Source: RGIG4097 sp045613765 (GTDB taxonomy: Bacteria > Bacillota > Clostridia > Christensenellales > CAG-917). Taken from it: a DNA stretch of 64,000 bases. Location of the stretch: the NCBI GenBank assembly GCA_045613765.1, contig JAZLBO010000016.1, positions 51,011 through 115,010 of the forward strand, read 5' to 3'. The notes below the pieces were generated by a model. The model ran no database searches, was not told where the DNA came from, and was given only the letters and a program-made list of their open reading frames with translations. The translations under genes and the position numbers were made by a program. Below, piece after piece: positions 14,923-23,836 of this stretch; positions within the stretch are counted from its first letter, which is position 1; each line of letters starts with the position of its first letter.

Positions 14923-16614
14923 ATGAACGTAAAAGATTATGTGCTCAAAGTCATATATGAGTATGATGGACAGACAAGATGGTTGATTGACGAAAATGAC
15001 GAAATCCTTTCTTTTGCTGAAACGGGGGATGAAAGTCATATAAAACTGACCGTACACGCAACAGCACCTGTCAAGATACAACGTGCAGAACTTATTTATG
15101 ACCATCACTTTGAAAGCGAAGAATGGTTTTATGGCGGCGGATATCAAAGTTGGTCAACGTCAAGAGAGTACAAAAGGGGAGATAGACAATATGGCTTGCG
15201 TTTCCCTTGCAACTTTATCCCCCTTGCCAAGACGTATGCAGCAGCATCTGGCGATTCATACTTTGCAGAGTATGGCAAGGATTTGTACCACTCAAATACA
15301 TACACATATTTGCGCAAAGGGGAGCACTTGGACTTCTTTGGCACTCTCAATGATAGAACTGGATACACAGTGTTCTATGCCGATATGAGAGAAAACATTT
15401 TCGCCATTGAAAAGGACGTTGAAGGTGTCACAATTCAAGGGGAATATGAACTCTTTGACATAATGTACTGCAATGGCACTTATGACCAAGTATTTGACAA
15501 GTACTTTGAAGAATACCCAAGAAAAGCAACAGGTAGAGTTGATCATCTTGCCGGCTATACATCTTGGTACAATTATTTCCAAAACATAACCGAAGATATT
15601 ATTATCCGTGACCTTAACGGACTTTACGAAAAGGCAGGGGACAAAGCAAATATTTTCCAAATTGATGACGGCTATGAAAGTATGGTGGGCGATTGGCTCA
15701 CACTCAAGCCCGAATTCCCCAATGGTATGGGTTATATTGCCGACGAAATCCACAAAAAAGGATACAAGGCAGGCATCTGGCTTGCACCTTTTGCAGCGCA
15801 ATTCAAGGCACAACTTGTCAAGGATCATCCCGACTGGTTCTTGAGAGATGAAAGAGGCAAGATGCTCATTGGCGGTTTTGCTTGGAACGGGTTCTATGTC
15901 TTAGACATAGAGAAACAAGAAGTGAGAGAATATATCAAGCACGTATTTGACGTTGTGTTCAATGAGTGGCACTATGATATGGTCAAACTTGACTTCTTGT
16001 ATGCAGCGTCAATTCAACCTCGTTTGAACAAATCTCGTGGCCAACTTATGCACGAGGCAATGGACTTCCTTCGTGAGTGTTGTGGAGATAAGATTATACT
16101 TGGCTGTGGCGTGCCTTTGAGTGCAAGTTTTGGCGTGGTTGACGCTTGTAGAATAAGTTGTGACGTGGAACTTTCTTTCAAGGACAAATTCTACACAAAG
16201 ATAACCAATCCCGAAATCATATCTGCCAAGATGGCAATGAACAATAGTATTTTCCGTAGGCACTTAAACGGCAGAATATTCGCCAACGATCCTGACGTTT
16301 TCTTCCTTCGTGATGACGGCATGAAACCTGCCGAATACACTTGGGGACAAAAGAAACTTCTTGCTCGCATAAACAATATGTTTGGCTCTGTGTTGTTTGT
16401 CAGTGACAATGCAGGGGAATATAATGACGACAAAGTGGAAGTGCTTCATAATTCCTTCAAGAAGTTTGAAGGCAAAGTGCTTTCAGCAGAATACGTCACC
16501 AACAAGGCAAGTGGCGAAGAATTTATCGTCATCATTTATCAAGAAAATGATGAAAAGAGATGCCTTATGTACAACACACTCACTGGCAAAAATACCGATT
16601 ATCCAGTAAAATAG
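14923..16614 (+). CDS. Alpha-galactosidase, glycoside hydrolase family 36
   Basis: 563 residues from ATG 14923 (RBS agggggaa), no signal peptide, so cytoplasmic. GH36/clan D features: an N-terminal beta domain with WFYGGGYQSWS, then a TIM barrel with FQIDDGYESMVGDWL, GIWLAPF, YDMVKLDFLY (nucleophile Asp357) and CRISCDV (acid/base Asp414). It probably releases galactose from short imported alpha-galactosides. Unusually it abuts yggS without any gap (stop 16612-16614, next start 16615), so a sugar hydrolase heads a division/modification operon. A specific substrate cannot be read from sequence. Confidence 0.9.
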   Translation: MNVKDYVLKVIYEYDGQTRWLIDENDEILSFAETGDESHIKLTVHATAPVKIQRAELIYDHHFESEEWFYGGGYQSWSTSREYKRGDRQYGLRFPCNFIPLAKTYAAASGDSYFAEYGKDLYHSNTYTYLRKGEHLDFFGTLNDRTGYTVFYADMRENIFAIEKDVEGVTIQGEYELFDIMYCNGTYDQVFDKYFEEYPRKATGRVDHLAGYTSWYNYFQNITEDIIIRDLNGLYEKAGDKANIFQIDDGYESMVGDWLTLKPEFPNGMGYIADEIHKKGYKAGIWLAPFAAQFKAQLVKDHPDWFLRDERGKMLIGGFAWNGFYVLDIEKQEVREYIKHVFDVVFNEWHYDMVKLDFLYAASIQPRLNKSRGQLMHEAMDFLRECCGDKIILGCGVPLSASFGVVDACRISCDVELSFKDKFYTKITNPEIISAKMAMNNSIFRRHLNGRIFANDPDVFFLRDDGMKPAEYTWGQKKLLARINNMFGSVLFVSDNAGEYNDDKVEVLHNSFKKFEGKVLSAEYVTNKASGEEFIVIIYQENDEKRCLMYNTLTGKNTDYPVK

Positions 16615-17286
16615 ATGATAGACCTTGATGCACTCAAAAAAGTTAGAGAGCAGGTGGCAGAGCAAGGGAGAGAAATCACTCTTGTTGGTGCAACCAAAAC
16701 ACAGGACAAAACCATAATCGACGAATTTATGAGGATTGCCCCCGATTTTGTTTTGGGCGAAAACCGTGTTCAAGAACTTTTGGAAAAGTATGACAGTGCA
16801 TATAAGTGGCATTTTATTGGAAGACTGCAAAGAAACAAGGTCAAGTACATCATTGACAAAGTGGAACTTATCCACTCTCTTGACAGCATTTCCCTTGCAG
16901 ACGAAATTGAAAAGCAAGCCCAAAAGCACTCAAAAGTGCAAAGTTGCCTTGTTGAAATCAACATTGGTGGCGAAGAAAGTAAAGGTGGCATTGCCCCCGA
17001 AGAAGTGGAAGGATTTATCCGTTCACTTGCAAATCATACACACATAAAAATCGAAGGAATTATGTCCGTCCTTCCAAATGTAAATACAACCGAACTTGAA
17101 ACACTTTACGACAAACTTGATGATGTTTTTGACAAAGTCAAAAAGATTGAGCAGTCAAATGTAGAAGTGAAGCATTTGTCTGCTGGTATGAGTGGAGATT
17201 ATGAAATCGCTCTCCACCACAAATCAAATGTTTTAAGGCTCGGCAAACTTATATTTGGCGAAAGAAACTATACGCCGAGCGTGTAG
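16615..17286 (+). CDS. yggS: YggS-family PLP homeostasis protein
   Basis: 223 residues. Alanine-racemase-fold PLP-binding protein that buffers vitamin B6; no enzymatic turnover is established. PLP lysine K28 in LVGATKTQ, then GENRVQELLEKY, WHFIGRLQRNKVKYI and the phosphate-binding end LSAGMSGDYEIAL. Its position before sepF matches the ylmE-ylmF order of Firmicutes. Confidence 0.94.
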   Translation: MIDLDALKKVREQVAEQGREITLVGATKTQDKTIIDEFMRIAPDFVLGENRVQELLEKYDSAYKWHFIGRLQRNKVKYIIDKVELIHSLDSISLADEIEKQAQKHSKVQSCLVEINIGGEESKGGIAPEEVEGFIRSLANHTHIKIEGIMSVLPNVNTTELETLYDKLDDVFDKVKKIEQSNVEVKHLSAGMSGDYEIALHHKSNVLRLGKLIFGERNYTPSV

Positions 17287-17292
17287 GGGACT

Positions 17293-17673
17293 ATGGATAA
17301 ATTTCAAAGAAATTACAACGATTCATTTAAGGAATTGCCACGATCAAAATATCGCTCTGAAAACACGGCAGGCTCACGTATGGGGTGGCTACTCAAGGAG
17401 CAAAGCAACGAGCAATACATATCTCAAGGCACGGTCATATTCACACCCAAGTCCTATGATGATGTGGGCAGACTTATTGACCATTTGAAGCGGGGAGAAC
17501 AACTTATTGTAGATTTTTCTACAACAAATCAAGGTGTTGTTGCAAGAATACTTGACTTTATGAGTGGTGCGATATATGCTCTCGGTGGCTCGGTTAGAAA
17601 AATTACACAAGACATATTCTTGTTTGCACCCGGATTTGTCACTGTTTCCAGTGCAGGCAGTATAGGAAAATAA
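17293..17673 (+). CDS. sepF: Cell division protein SepF
   Basis: 126 residues. FtsZ-bundling membrane anchor: a variable basic N-terminus followed by the SepF core (VIFTPKSYDDVGRLIDHLKRGEQLIVDFSTTNQGVVARILDFMSGAIYALGGSVRKITQDIFLFAP). The usual N-terminal amphipathic helix is not obvious, so membrane attachment is uncertain. RBS gtagggg. It partners FtsZ at 39.2 kb. Confidence 0.93.
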   Translation: MDKFQRNYNDSFKELPRSKYRSENTAGSRMGWLLKEQSNEQYISQGTVIFTPKSYDDVGRLIDHLKRGEQLIVDFSTTNQGVVARILDFMSGAIYALGGSVRKITQDIFLFAPGFVTVSSAGSIGK

Positions 17674-17686
17674 TAGAAGGATACAT

Positions 17687-18442
17687 ATGAAAAAGATTTT
17701 GGACTTTGACAAAGTCAAAGACTACTTCAAAAATTCAATCAATCAACTGAAAACTGACAAGAAGGCATTGCGCAATTTTATCATAATCACTTGCGTAGAA
17801 GTTATCCTTCTTGCTCTCACCATCGTACTTGATCTCATTTCGAAGAAATGGGCAGTGGATTTTCTTGCAACCCAACCCGGTTGGAATAGCGTCGCAATCA
17901 AAGGTTTTCTTGACTTTACCTACTCCCAAAACACAGGGGCAGGTTTTGGCATGTTCAAAGACGGCACACTTGCCCTTACAGTCATCACTTCAATAGTAAT
18001 TTCACTCATATTTATCTTCTTGCTTTTGTATCCAAGAAAAGAAGTTTGGTTGCGCTTGGCACTTGTATTTATTGCCGGTGGTGGAATTGGCAACCTTGTT
18101 GATAGAACACAACTTGGGTATGTTCGTGACTTCTTGGAATTCACGTTTACAGACAAATGGGCAATATTCAACGTGGCAGATTGCTTTGTCACCGTCGGTG
18201 CAGTGATGATGGTTGGTTATCTCATTTATATGGTAATCGAAGAATTTATGTCAAACAAAAAGAAAAATGATGACATCAATGCAAATATAGACGAAAATGG
18301 CAATCTAACCGATCAAAATCAAGAAAATATTGAAAAAAGTTCTTGTGATGAAAGCGTAGAAAACTGTGAAAATATCGTAGATAACGACGAAGCCGAAGAA
18401 GTTGCAGAGCAAGAAATAGGCACAATAACCGAAGAAAAATAA
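17687..18442 (+). CDS. lspA: Lipoprotein signal peptidase LspA with acidic C-terminal extension
   Basis: 251 residues against about 150-180 for typical LspA. Four membrane helices; catalytic aspartates in GNLVDRTQLGYVRDFLEF and FNVADCF. It cleaves the signal peptide of prolipoproteins such as the CotH-type protein at 52 kb. There is an N-terminal cytoplasmic stretch of about 30 residues and a 60-residue Asp/Glu/Asn-rich tail from about 190, with no known function. The tail is one of several acidic extensions in this window. Confidence 0.93.
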   Translation: MKKILDFDKVKDYFKNSINQLKTDKKALRNFIIITCVEVILLALTIVLDLISKKWAVDFLATQPGWNSVAIKGFLDFTYSQNTGAGFGMFKDGTLALTVITSIVISLIFIFLLLYPRKEVWLRLALVFIAGGGIGNLVDRTQLGYVRDFLEFTFTDKWAIFNVADCFVTVGAVMMVGYLIYMVIEEFMSNKKKNDDINANIDENGNLTDQNQENIEKSSCDESVENCENIVDNDEAEEVAEQEIGTITEEK

Positions 18443-18453
18443 TCAACAGAATT

Positions 18454-19359
18454 ATGGCAAAATACATTGTAAACGAGCAGTCAAGGGTTGATATTTTCCT
18501 TGCCAAAGAAACAGGGCTTTCACGCTCTAATCTTAAAACCGTCATTGAAAGTGACGGCGTTTTAATCAATGGTATTTTGCGTAAAAAGAGTGGCTTTGAA
18601 GTCAAGGAAGGCGACGAGATAGATTTGGTCTTGCCAGAGCCTAAAACCCTTGACGTAGAGCCAAATAGCGACATAAAATTGGATATTGTCTTTGAAGACG
18701 AGCATTTTGCAGTTATAAATAAGCCTCAAGGCATGGTTGTGCACCCTGCAAGCAGTTATACAAAAAATGATACCCTTGTCAATGCACTTCTTGCAGATCT
18801 TGACAAGTTGAGTTCAATCAATGGTGTAATCCGTCCGGGAATTGTCCATAGACTTGACAAAGACACTTCTGGGCTTATCGTTGTTGCCAAAACTGATGAA
18901 GCACACAAATCCCTTGCATCACAGATTGAAAAGAAAACTGCACGAAGAATTTACTATGGCCTTTGTGACGGCAATTTCAAGGAAGACAGCGGCACGATTG
19001 ATGCCCCCATTGCAAGAAACAAAAGAGATAGAAAGAAAATGGGTATAGACCCTGATGGAAGAAGAGCAGTCACTCACTATCAAGTTCTTGAACGATTTGG
19101 CAAGTACACTCTCGTTCGTTTTGAACTTGAAACGGGACGCACCCATCAAATCCGTGTGCATTCATCTCATATACACCATCCAATAGTGGGGGATGAGGTT
19201 TACGGTGGCTCGACTGCACTCTACAAAAACGGTCAGTTGTTGCACGCAAAACGCCTTGTTTTATCCCATCCAATCACAAAAGAAACAATGGAATTTGAGG
19301 CAGATTTGCCCGAATATTACGTTTCAGTTTTGGAAAAACTTCGCAAATTGCAAAAATAG
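18454..19359 (+). CDS. RluD-type 23S rRNA pseudouridine synthase
   Basis: 301 residues. S4 RNA-binding domain (1-63) and a RluA/RluD catalytic domain with HRLDKDTSG (catalytic Asp135), INKPQGMVVHPA (89-99) and ETGRTHQIRVH. Converts specific uridines of 23S rRNA to pseudouridine; exact sites inferred by family only. lspA-ylyB adjacency is standard in Firmicutes. Last gene of the cluster starting at 14.9 kb. Confidence 0.93.
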   Translation: MAKYIVNEQSRVDIFLAKETGLSRSNLKTVIESDGVLINGILRKKSGFEVKEGDEIDLVLPEPKTLDVEPNSDIKLDIVFEDEHFAVINKPQGMVVHPASSYTKNDTLVNALLADLDKLSSINGVIRPGIVHRLDKDTSGLIVVAKTDEAHKSLASQIEKKTARRIYYGLCDGNFKEDSGTIDAPIARNKRDRKKMGIDPDGRRAVTHYQVLERFGKYTLVRFELETGRTHQIRVHSSHIHHPIVGDEVYGGSTALYKNGQLLHAKRLVLSHPITKETMEFEADLPEYYVSVLEKLRKLQK

Positions 19360-19460
19360 AGAAATTGATCAAAATTAGTCAAAATCAATGAAAATCAAGC
19401 CAAATTATTCTAAAAAATCATATTTTGTGTAATAGTTTGGCAAAATCTACAGGTTTTTAG

Positions 19461-19802
19461 GTGTATAATGAAGAAAGTCACGATAGAAATTTGGAAAAAT
19501 ATTTAGCCGACAGATACAAGGGTTGGGCAACTGATCAAAGGATGTTCTTGAAACTTGTGGAAGAACTTGGCGAGGTTTCAGAAATCATCAATATGAAAGC
19601 AGGCATTAAGTCTTGTGACAAAGAAAATTTGGACAGAGAATTGGGCATTGAACTTGCCGATATGATCCACTATATTGTTGCAATCGCTGCATTAAATGAC
19701 ATAGATTTGAATTCTATAATTTTGGAAAAAGATAAAGTTGCATCTGTAAAATATAATCACACAATCAACTTGGAAGAATTTATGGAAAGAGAACAAGAAT
19801 AA
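19461..19802 (+). CDS. MazG-like nucleotide pyrophosphohydrolase
   Basis: 113 residues. All-alpha NTP-PPase fold: EELGEVSE (metal-binding ExxE) and ELADMIHY (ExxD). A single short domain, as in iMazG/dCTPase-type house-cleaning enzymes; the nucleotide substrate is unknown. The start is uncertain: GTG 19461 has only a weak RBS, while ATG 19542 (after aaagg) would remove the N-terminal 27 residues. A TATAAT at 19464-19469 overlaps the first codons but has no properly spaced -35. Confidence 0.75.
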   Translation: MYNEESHDRNLEKYLADRYKGWATDQRMFLKLVEELGEVSEIINMKAGIKSCDKENLDRELGIELADMIHYIVAIAALNDIDLNSIILEKDKVASVKYNHTINLEEFMEREQE

Positions 19803-19806
19803 AAAT

Positions 19807-19834
19807 AACCCTCGAGATGATCGAGGGTTTTTTG
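19807..19834. terminator. Bidirectional terminator
   Basis: Stem AACCCTCGA-GATGA-TCGAGGGTT plus T-run between convergent mazG-like and rqcH genes. Confidence 0.9.
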
Positions 19835-19848
19835 TTTGATTATTGTTA

Positions 19849-21546
19849 TTATGCTTTGAGTTCCGTGTGGTCGTTGGGGACGGCAAGGGCAGTCTTATAG
19901 TTTACATATATCACTTGACCGGGATGTCCATTTGGCATACGTTTTACATTGCGTCTTTCAGTATAATCCACATTTTGACTTCCCTTGAAGTCGGAGCAAG
20001 CGATTTCGGCTGCGATTTTGATTGTTTCATCAGGAACTTTCTTGCCTTCTGTCAAAATTATGACGTGTGCGCCGTGTCCGTTTTTGACGTGCAACCAAAG
20101 ATCACTGCCAGAAGCAACACGGAAGGTAAGTTCATCATTTTGCAAGTTATTTTTGCCTTTCAAGATTGTAAATCCACCGTATTGATATTTGTGGGGTGGC
20201 TCACTCTTTTCTTTACGAACTTTGCCTTTTGACGATTTCTTTCTCAAGACACCAAGTTTTTCAAGTTCTTCTTCTATGGCAACGGTGCTACTATCGTAGG
20301 GGAGTGTTGCAAGTTCGTTTTCTATTGACAGAACATAGTCCAAAAGATTTTGGTCATTGACAAGCTTTTTCTCTGTAAACTCTTGTTGTCTTTTGAGTTT
20401 ATTATACTTTGTATAATAGTATTTGCTATTTCCAGAAGGTGTCAACGTTTCATCAAGTTTGACAATCATTTCTTCCCCTGTGTAATAGTTTTCGCAGACA
20501 AGTTGTTTATCTCCTTTTTTGATGCGATATATGTTTGAAACAATCATTTCACCACACAGGCGATATTCTTCCATATTCTTACATTCTTCAAGGCGATCAA
20601 GGTCAATGCTAATATTTTTTTCAACCTTGTTTTTGAGGTGTTTTACAGTGGTATTCAAGGTTTTGAGTCTTGCCTTATTTCGTATTTCAGTGTCAGTCAC
20701 TGAAAATAGGGCATCATAAGCCTCGCTCATTGTTGTAAAGGTGCAAGAATCCTTGTCTTTCAGTACATCATAGTGATATGGAAGGACATCTTTTCCATTG
20801 AGCAAAGCAGGGGAATAAAAGTCCTTTTCGGTTATATTTCTAAACTCATCAATGACAGACAAAAGTTTGTCTTTTTCCGTGGTTGAAAGTGCGGAAACTG
20901 TGTTTGTTTCCAATCCACATTTGTGGAGAATTTCTGACACCGTCACCCCCGAAAAACCTGAAATATTTTCAATGATATATTTGTGCAAATCCCCACCATT
21001 GAAAGTGTCAAAGACATCATTACAGTTGGTTAGATAGCTGGTTTTCTTTTGAGCAACAGGCTCATACTTGACGCCACGGAGCACAACGTGATCTCTTGTT
21101 GCATCAAGGGGCAGATGCTTGACGGCATCCAAAATTGTCAAATTTTCGTCAGTGAAAACAATGTTTGAATATCTGTTCATAATTTCTGCAAAGAGATAAT
21201 AGATGGCATCATCTTTCATTTCTGTGCGAGCCTTGAACTTGACTTGTATGATACGATCATTGTTGAATACGCTGACGCTTTCAATGTTGCTTACTTGCAA
21301 GTGTTTGCGAAGGAGCATGCAAAGAGAAGGAGCGTTGATGGGATTTTGCTTTTTGCTATTTGTGATGTGAATACGTGGCGCACCTGCATTACAGGACACG
21401 CAAAGGCAGAGGTTTTTCCCGTTGTTGCGAAGGAAAAATCTCAATTCATCGGGGTCGGGTTGCACAATTTTGTCAACTCTTGCTCCCGAAAGCGCAGTAT
21501 TCAATTCGTTTGAAAGGGCAGATAATGCCACCAAATCGCTTCCCAT
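19849..21546 (-). CDS. rqcH: Ribosome quality-control protein RqcH (NFACT family)
   Basis: 565 residues from ATG 21546. Binds stalled 50S-nascent-chain complexes and recruits tRNA-Ala to add C-terminal alanine tails. Features: NFACT-N with GSDLVALSALSNELNTALSGARVDKIVQPDPDELRF, a central coiled-coil (about 300-430), and NFACT-R with PPHKYQYGGFTILKGKNN, ASGSDLWLHVKNGHGAHVII and the C-terminal VIYVNYKTALAVP. Previously named fibronectin-binding protein. The start is leaderless: no RBS and a -10 box 6 nt upstream. Confidence 0.93.
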   Translation of the reverse strand: MGSDLVALSALSNELNTALSGARVDKIVQPDPDELRFFLRNNGKNLCLCVSCNAGAPRIHITNSKKQNPINAPSLCMLLRKHLQVSNIESVSVFNNDRIIQVKFKARTEMKDDAIYYLFAEIMNRYSNIVFTDENLTILDAVKHLPLDATRDHVVLRGVKYEPVAQKKTSYLTNCNDVFDTFNGGDLHKYIIENISGFSGVTVSEILHKCGLETNTVSALSTTEKDKLLSVIDEFRNITEKDFYSPALLNGKDVLPYHYDVLKDKDSCTFTTMSEAYDALFSVTDTEIRNKARLKTLNTTVKHLKNKVEKNISIDLDRLEECKNMEEYRLCGEMIVSNIYRIKKGDKQLVCENYYTGEEMIVKLDETLTPSGNSKYYYTKYNKLKRQQEFTEKKLVNDQNLLDYVLSIENELATLPYDSSTVAIEEELEKLGVLRKKSSKGKVRKEKSEPPHKYQYGGFTILKGKNNLQNDELTFRVASGSDLWLHVKNGHGAHVIILTEGKKVPDETIKIAAEIACSDFKGSQNVDYTERRNVKRMPNGHPGQVIYVNYKTALAVPNDHTELKA

Positions 21547-21552
21547 GCTTTT

Positions 21553-21580
21553 ATTATACACAAATTTTTTCTGTTTTCAA
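21553..21580 (-). promoter_or_regulatory. rqcH promoter, leaderless arrangement
   Basis: Minus strand: -35 TTGAAA (21580-21575), 16-nt spacer, -10 TATAAT (21558-21553), six bases, then ATG 21546. Same hexamers and spacing as the nadD promoter. Confidence 0.72.
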
Positions 21581-21623
21581 CGATAATTGAAGGAAAATAC
21601 CTTTGAAAGCAAGGTTTTTTTGT

Positions 21624-21652
21624 TTGCTTTTTGCGCTTGTTTGTGATATACT
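21624..21652 (+). promoter_or_regulatory. Trigger factor promoter
   Basis: -35 TTGCTT (21624-21629), 17-nt spacer, -10 TATACT (21647-21652), followed by a 53-nt leader with a short GCCG/CGGC hairpin and RBS ggagg. Confidence 0.6.
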
Positions 21653-21711
21653 CTTTCATACTTTATGAAAATATTTATATGCCGTACAAATTCGGCAATA
21701 TGGAGGACATA

Positions 21712-23103
21712 ATGAGTTACACATTCGAAAAACTTGAAAAGAGTCAAGTCAAATTCCAATTTGATATCGATTCAACCACTTTTGCAGATGCAATCAAAGA
21801 AGCATACCAAAAGACAAAGCACAAATTCCAAATTCAAGGCTTCCGCAAAGGTCACGTTCCTATGAATGTTATCGTAGGAATTTATGGCAAGGAAGTATTT
21901 TATGAAGATGCAATGGATATCGTTATACCCAGAGCATACGGCGAAGCACTTTCAAAAGAAAATCTCGACGTCGTTTCACAACCCGAACTCACAGCATTTG
22001 ATTTCAAAGAAGATGGTGGCGCAACATTTGAACTTATCGTCACAGTAAAGCCTGAAGTGGCACTTGGACAATACAAAGGTCTTGAAATCGCAAAGAAAGT
22101 TGACAGAATCACAGCAAAGCAAGTTGACGAAGCAGTTGAACAAAATCGTCAAAAGCAAGCACGTCTTGTTGACACAGACAAGGCAGCAGAAATGGGCGAT
22201 ATCGTTGATATCGACTTTGTTGGTTCAGTTGATGGCGTCAAATTTGAAGGTGGCGCAGCAGAACATTATGAACTCGAACTTGGCAGTGGTCAATTTATCC
22301 CCGGCTTTGAAGAACAACTCGTTGGCGTAAAAGCAGGCGACAACAAAGCAGTCAACGTCAAATTCCCCGAAGAATACCATGCAGAAAACCTCAAAGGTCA
22401 AGATGCAGTATTTGAATGTACAGTTCACGCAGTGAAAGTCAAGGAACTCCCTGCACTTGATGACGATTTTGCAAAAGACGTTTCAGAATTTGACACTCTT
22501 GCAGAATATAAGAACGACATCAAAAATAAAATGAAAGAAGATGCAGAACTCCGTGCAGAACGTGCATACGAAGACGCACTTGTTGAAGCAATCGTCAAAA
22601 ATGCAACAGTTGAAATCCCCGAAGTTATGATTGACAACGAAGCAGAAGATATGGTTGCAGAATTCGAATATCGTCTTATGTACCAAGGCATCAAACTTGA
22701 CGACTATCTCTCATACGTCGGCATGGACAAGGATGCACTCAAGAAGGAATACAAGGCACAAGCAGAAAACAGTGTCAAAGTCCGTCTTGTCATGGAACAA
22801 ATCGTAAGAACAGAAGATCTCAAGTTCAGCGACGAAGAAATCGACGAAAAACTTTCAAAGATGGCAGCAGACGCAGGCAAGGATCTCGATACATACAGAA
22901 AGTCACTCCGTAAAGAACAAATCGACTATATTGTCAACCAAATTCTTTCAGACAAATTGATGGCACTTCTTAAGAAGGAAAATAGTGCAGTTTCAAAGGC
23001 AAGTGCAAAGAAGGCAGCAGAAGAAACAACAGAAACAGCACCTGCACCCAAGAAAGCACCTGCAAAGAAAACAACAAAAAAAGCAGAACAACCCGAAGCA
23101 TAA
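21712..23103 (+). CDS. tig: Trigger factor
   Basis: 463 residues from ATG 21712 (RBS ggaggac). Ribosome-associated chaperone and peptidyl-prolyl isomerase: ribosome-binding domain with FRKGHVPMNVI (about residues 45-55), FKBP-type PPIase domain (about 155-240; DIVDIDFVGSVDGVKFEGG) and the C-terminal chaperone domain. The last 40 residues are a low-complexity Ala/Lys/Pro tail not found in most homologues. The order tig-clpP-clpX is canonical. Confidence 0.97.
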   Translation: MSYTFEKLEKSQVKFQFDIDSTTFADAIKEAYQKTKHKFQIQGFRKGHVPMNVIVGIYGKEVFYEDAMDIVIPRAYGEALSKENLDVVSQPELTAFDFKEDGGATFELIVTVKPEVALGQYKGLEIAKKVDRITAKQVDEAVEQNRQKQARLVDTDKAAEMGDIVDIDFVGSVDGVKFEGGAAEHYELELGSGQFIPGFEEQLVGVKAGDNKAVNVKFPEEYHAENLKGQDAVFECTVHAVKVKELPALDDDFAKDVSEFDTLAEYKNDIKNKMKEDAELRAERAYEDALVEAIVKNATVEIPEVMIDNEAEDMVAEFEYRLMYQGIKLDDYLSYVGMDKDALKKEYKAQAENSVKVRLVMEQIVRTEDLKFSDEEIDEKLSKMAADAGKDLDTYRKSLRKEQIDYIVNQILSDKLMALLKKENSAVSKASAKKAAEETTETAPAPKKAPAKKTTKKAEQPEA

Positions 23104-23127
23104 TTTTGGGTGAAGTTGGAGAATAAT

Positions 23128-23718
23128 ATGAACAACACACTTATTCCGTATATTGTAGAGCAAACGGGACGTGGCGAACGTTCCTACGACATCTATTCAC
23201 GCTTGTTGGAAGATAGAATTATCTTCCTTACTGGCGAAATCAATGATGCAGTTGCAAATACGGTTGTTGCACAACTTATTTATCTTGAAGGAAAAGATGC
23301 AGGCAAAGACATCAGTCTTTATATCAACAGCCCCGGTGGTTCAGTGTCTGCAGGTATGGCAATCTATGACACAATGAACTATATCAAGTGTGACGTGTCA
23401 ACAATCTGTATCGGTATGGCAGCATCAATGGGCGCATTTCTTCTTTCAAGTGGTGCAAAGGGCAAGAGATACTCATTGCCCAACTCAAAGATTATGATTC
23501 ACCAACCTTTGGGTGGCGCACAAGGTCAAGCAAGTGATATCGCAATCGTTGCAGAAGAGATTCTTAAGACAAAGAAGAAACTCAACACAATCCTTGCATC
23601 CAACACAGGACAATCACTTGAAAAGGTGGAAATAGACACAGACCGTGACTATTATATGACTGCTGACGAAGCACAAAGTTACGGTATTGTTGACAGAATT
23701 TTCACAAATCGTCTGTAA
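23128..23718 (+). CDS. clpP: ATP-dependent Clp protease proteolytic subunit
   Basis: 196 residues. Serine protease with Ser100 (GMAASMGAFL), His125 (MIHQPLGG) and Asp174 (DTDRDYYM). Forms the tetradecameric chamber used by ClpX encoded next. The start at 23128 has RBS ggaga. Confidence 0.98.
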   Translation: MNNTLIPYIVEQTGRGERSYDIYSRLLEDRIIFLTGEINDAVANTVVAQLIYLEGKDAGKDISLYINSPGGSVSAGMAIYDTMNYIKCDVSTICIGMAASMGAFLLSSGAKGKRYSLPNSKIMIHQPLGGAQGQASDIAIVAEEILKTKKKLNTILASNTGQSLEKVEIDTDRDYYMTADEAQSYGIVDRIFTNRL

Positions 23719-23730
23719 TTTGACTGCAAG

Positions 23731-23821
23731 TTCAAATCTACGATTTGAATTTGATGAGAGCCTTGGCATATCCAAGCAAAATTTAGCATAACGTTTCAAG
23801 GGCAAAATTTTTGCCCTTGAA
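23731..23821 (+). promoter_or_regulatory. clpP-clpX intergenic hairpins
   Basis: Three inverted repeats in 91 nt: TTCAAATC-TAC-GATTTGAA (23731-23749), CTTGG-CATAT-CCAAG (about 23762-23776) and a 12-bp stem TTCAAGGGCAAA/TTTGCCCTTGAA (23795-23821). None has a T-tract, so they look like mRNA-processing or stability elements rather than terminators. Confidence 0.5.
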
Positions 23822-23836
23822 CAGTTTGGAGTAGAA

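Noticed and set aside
19464..19469. TATAAT as the promoter of the MazG-like gene
   Set aside because: The only -35-like sequence (TTGGCA) is 21 nt away and the box overlaps the first codons; probably chance or a shifted start.
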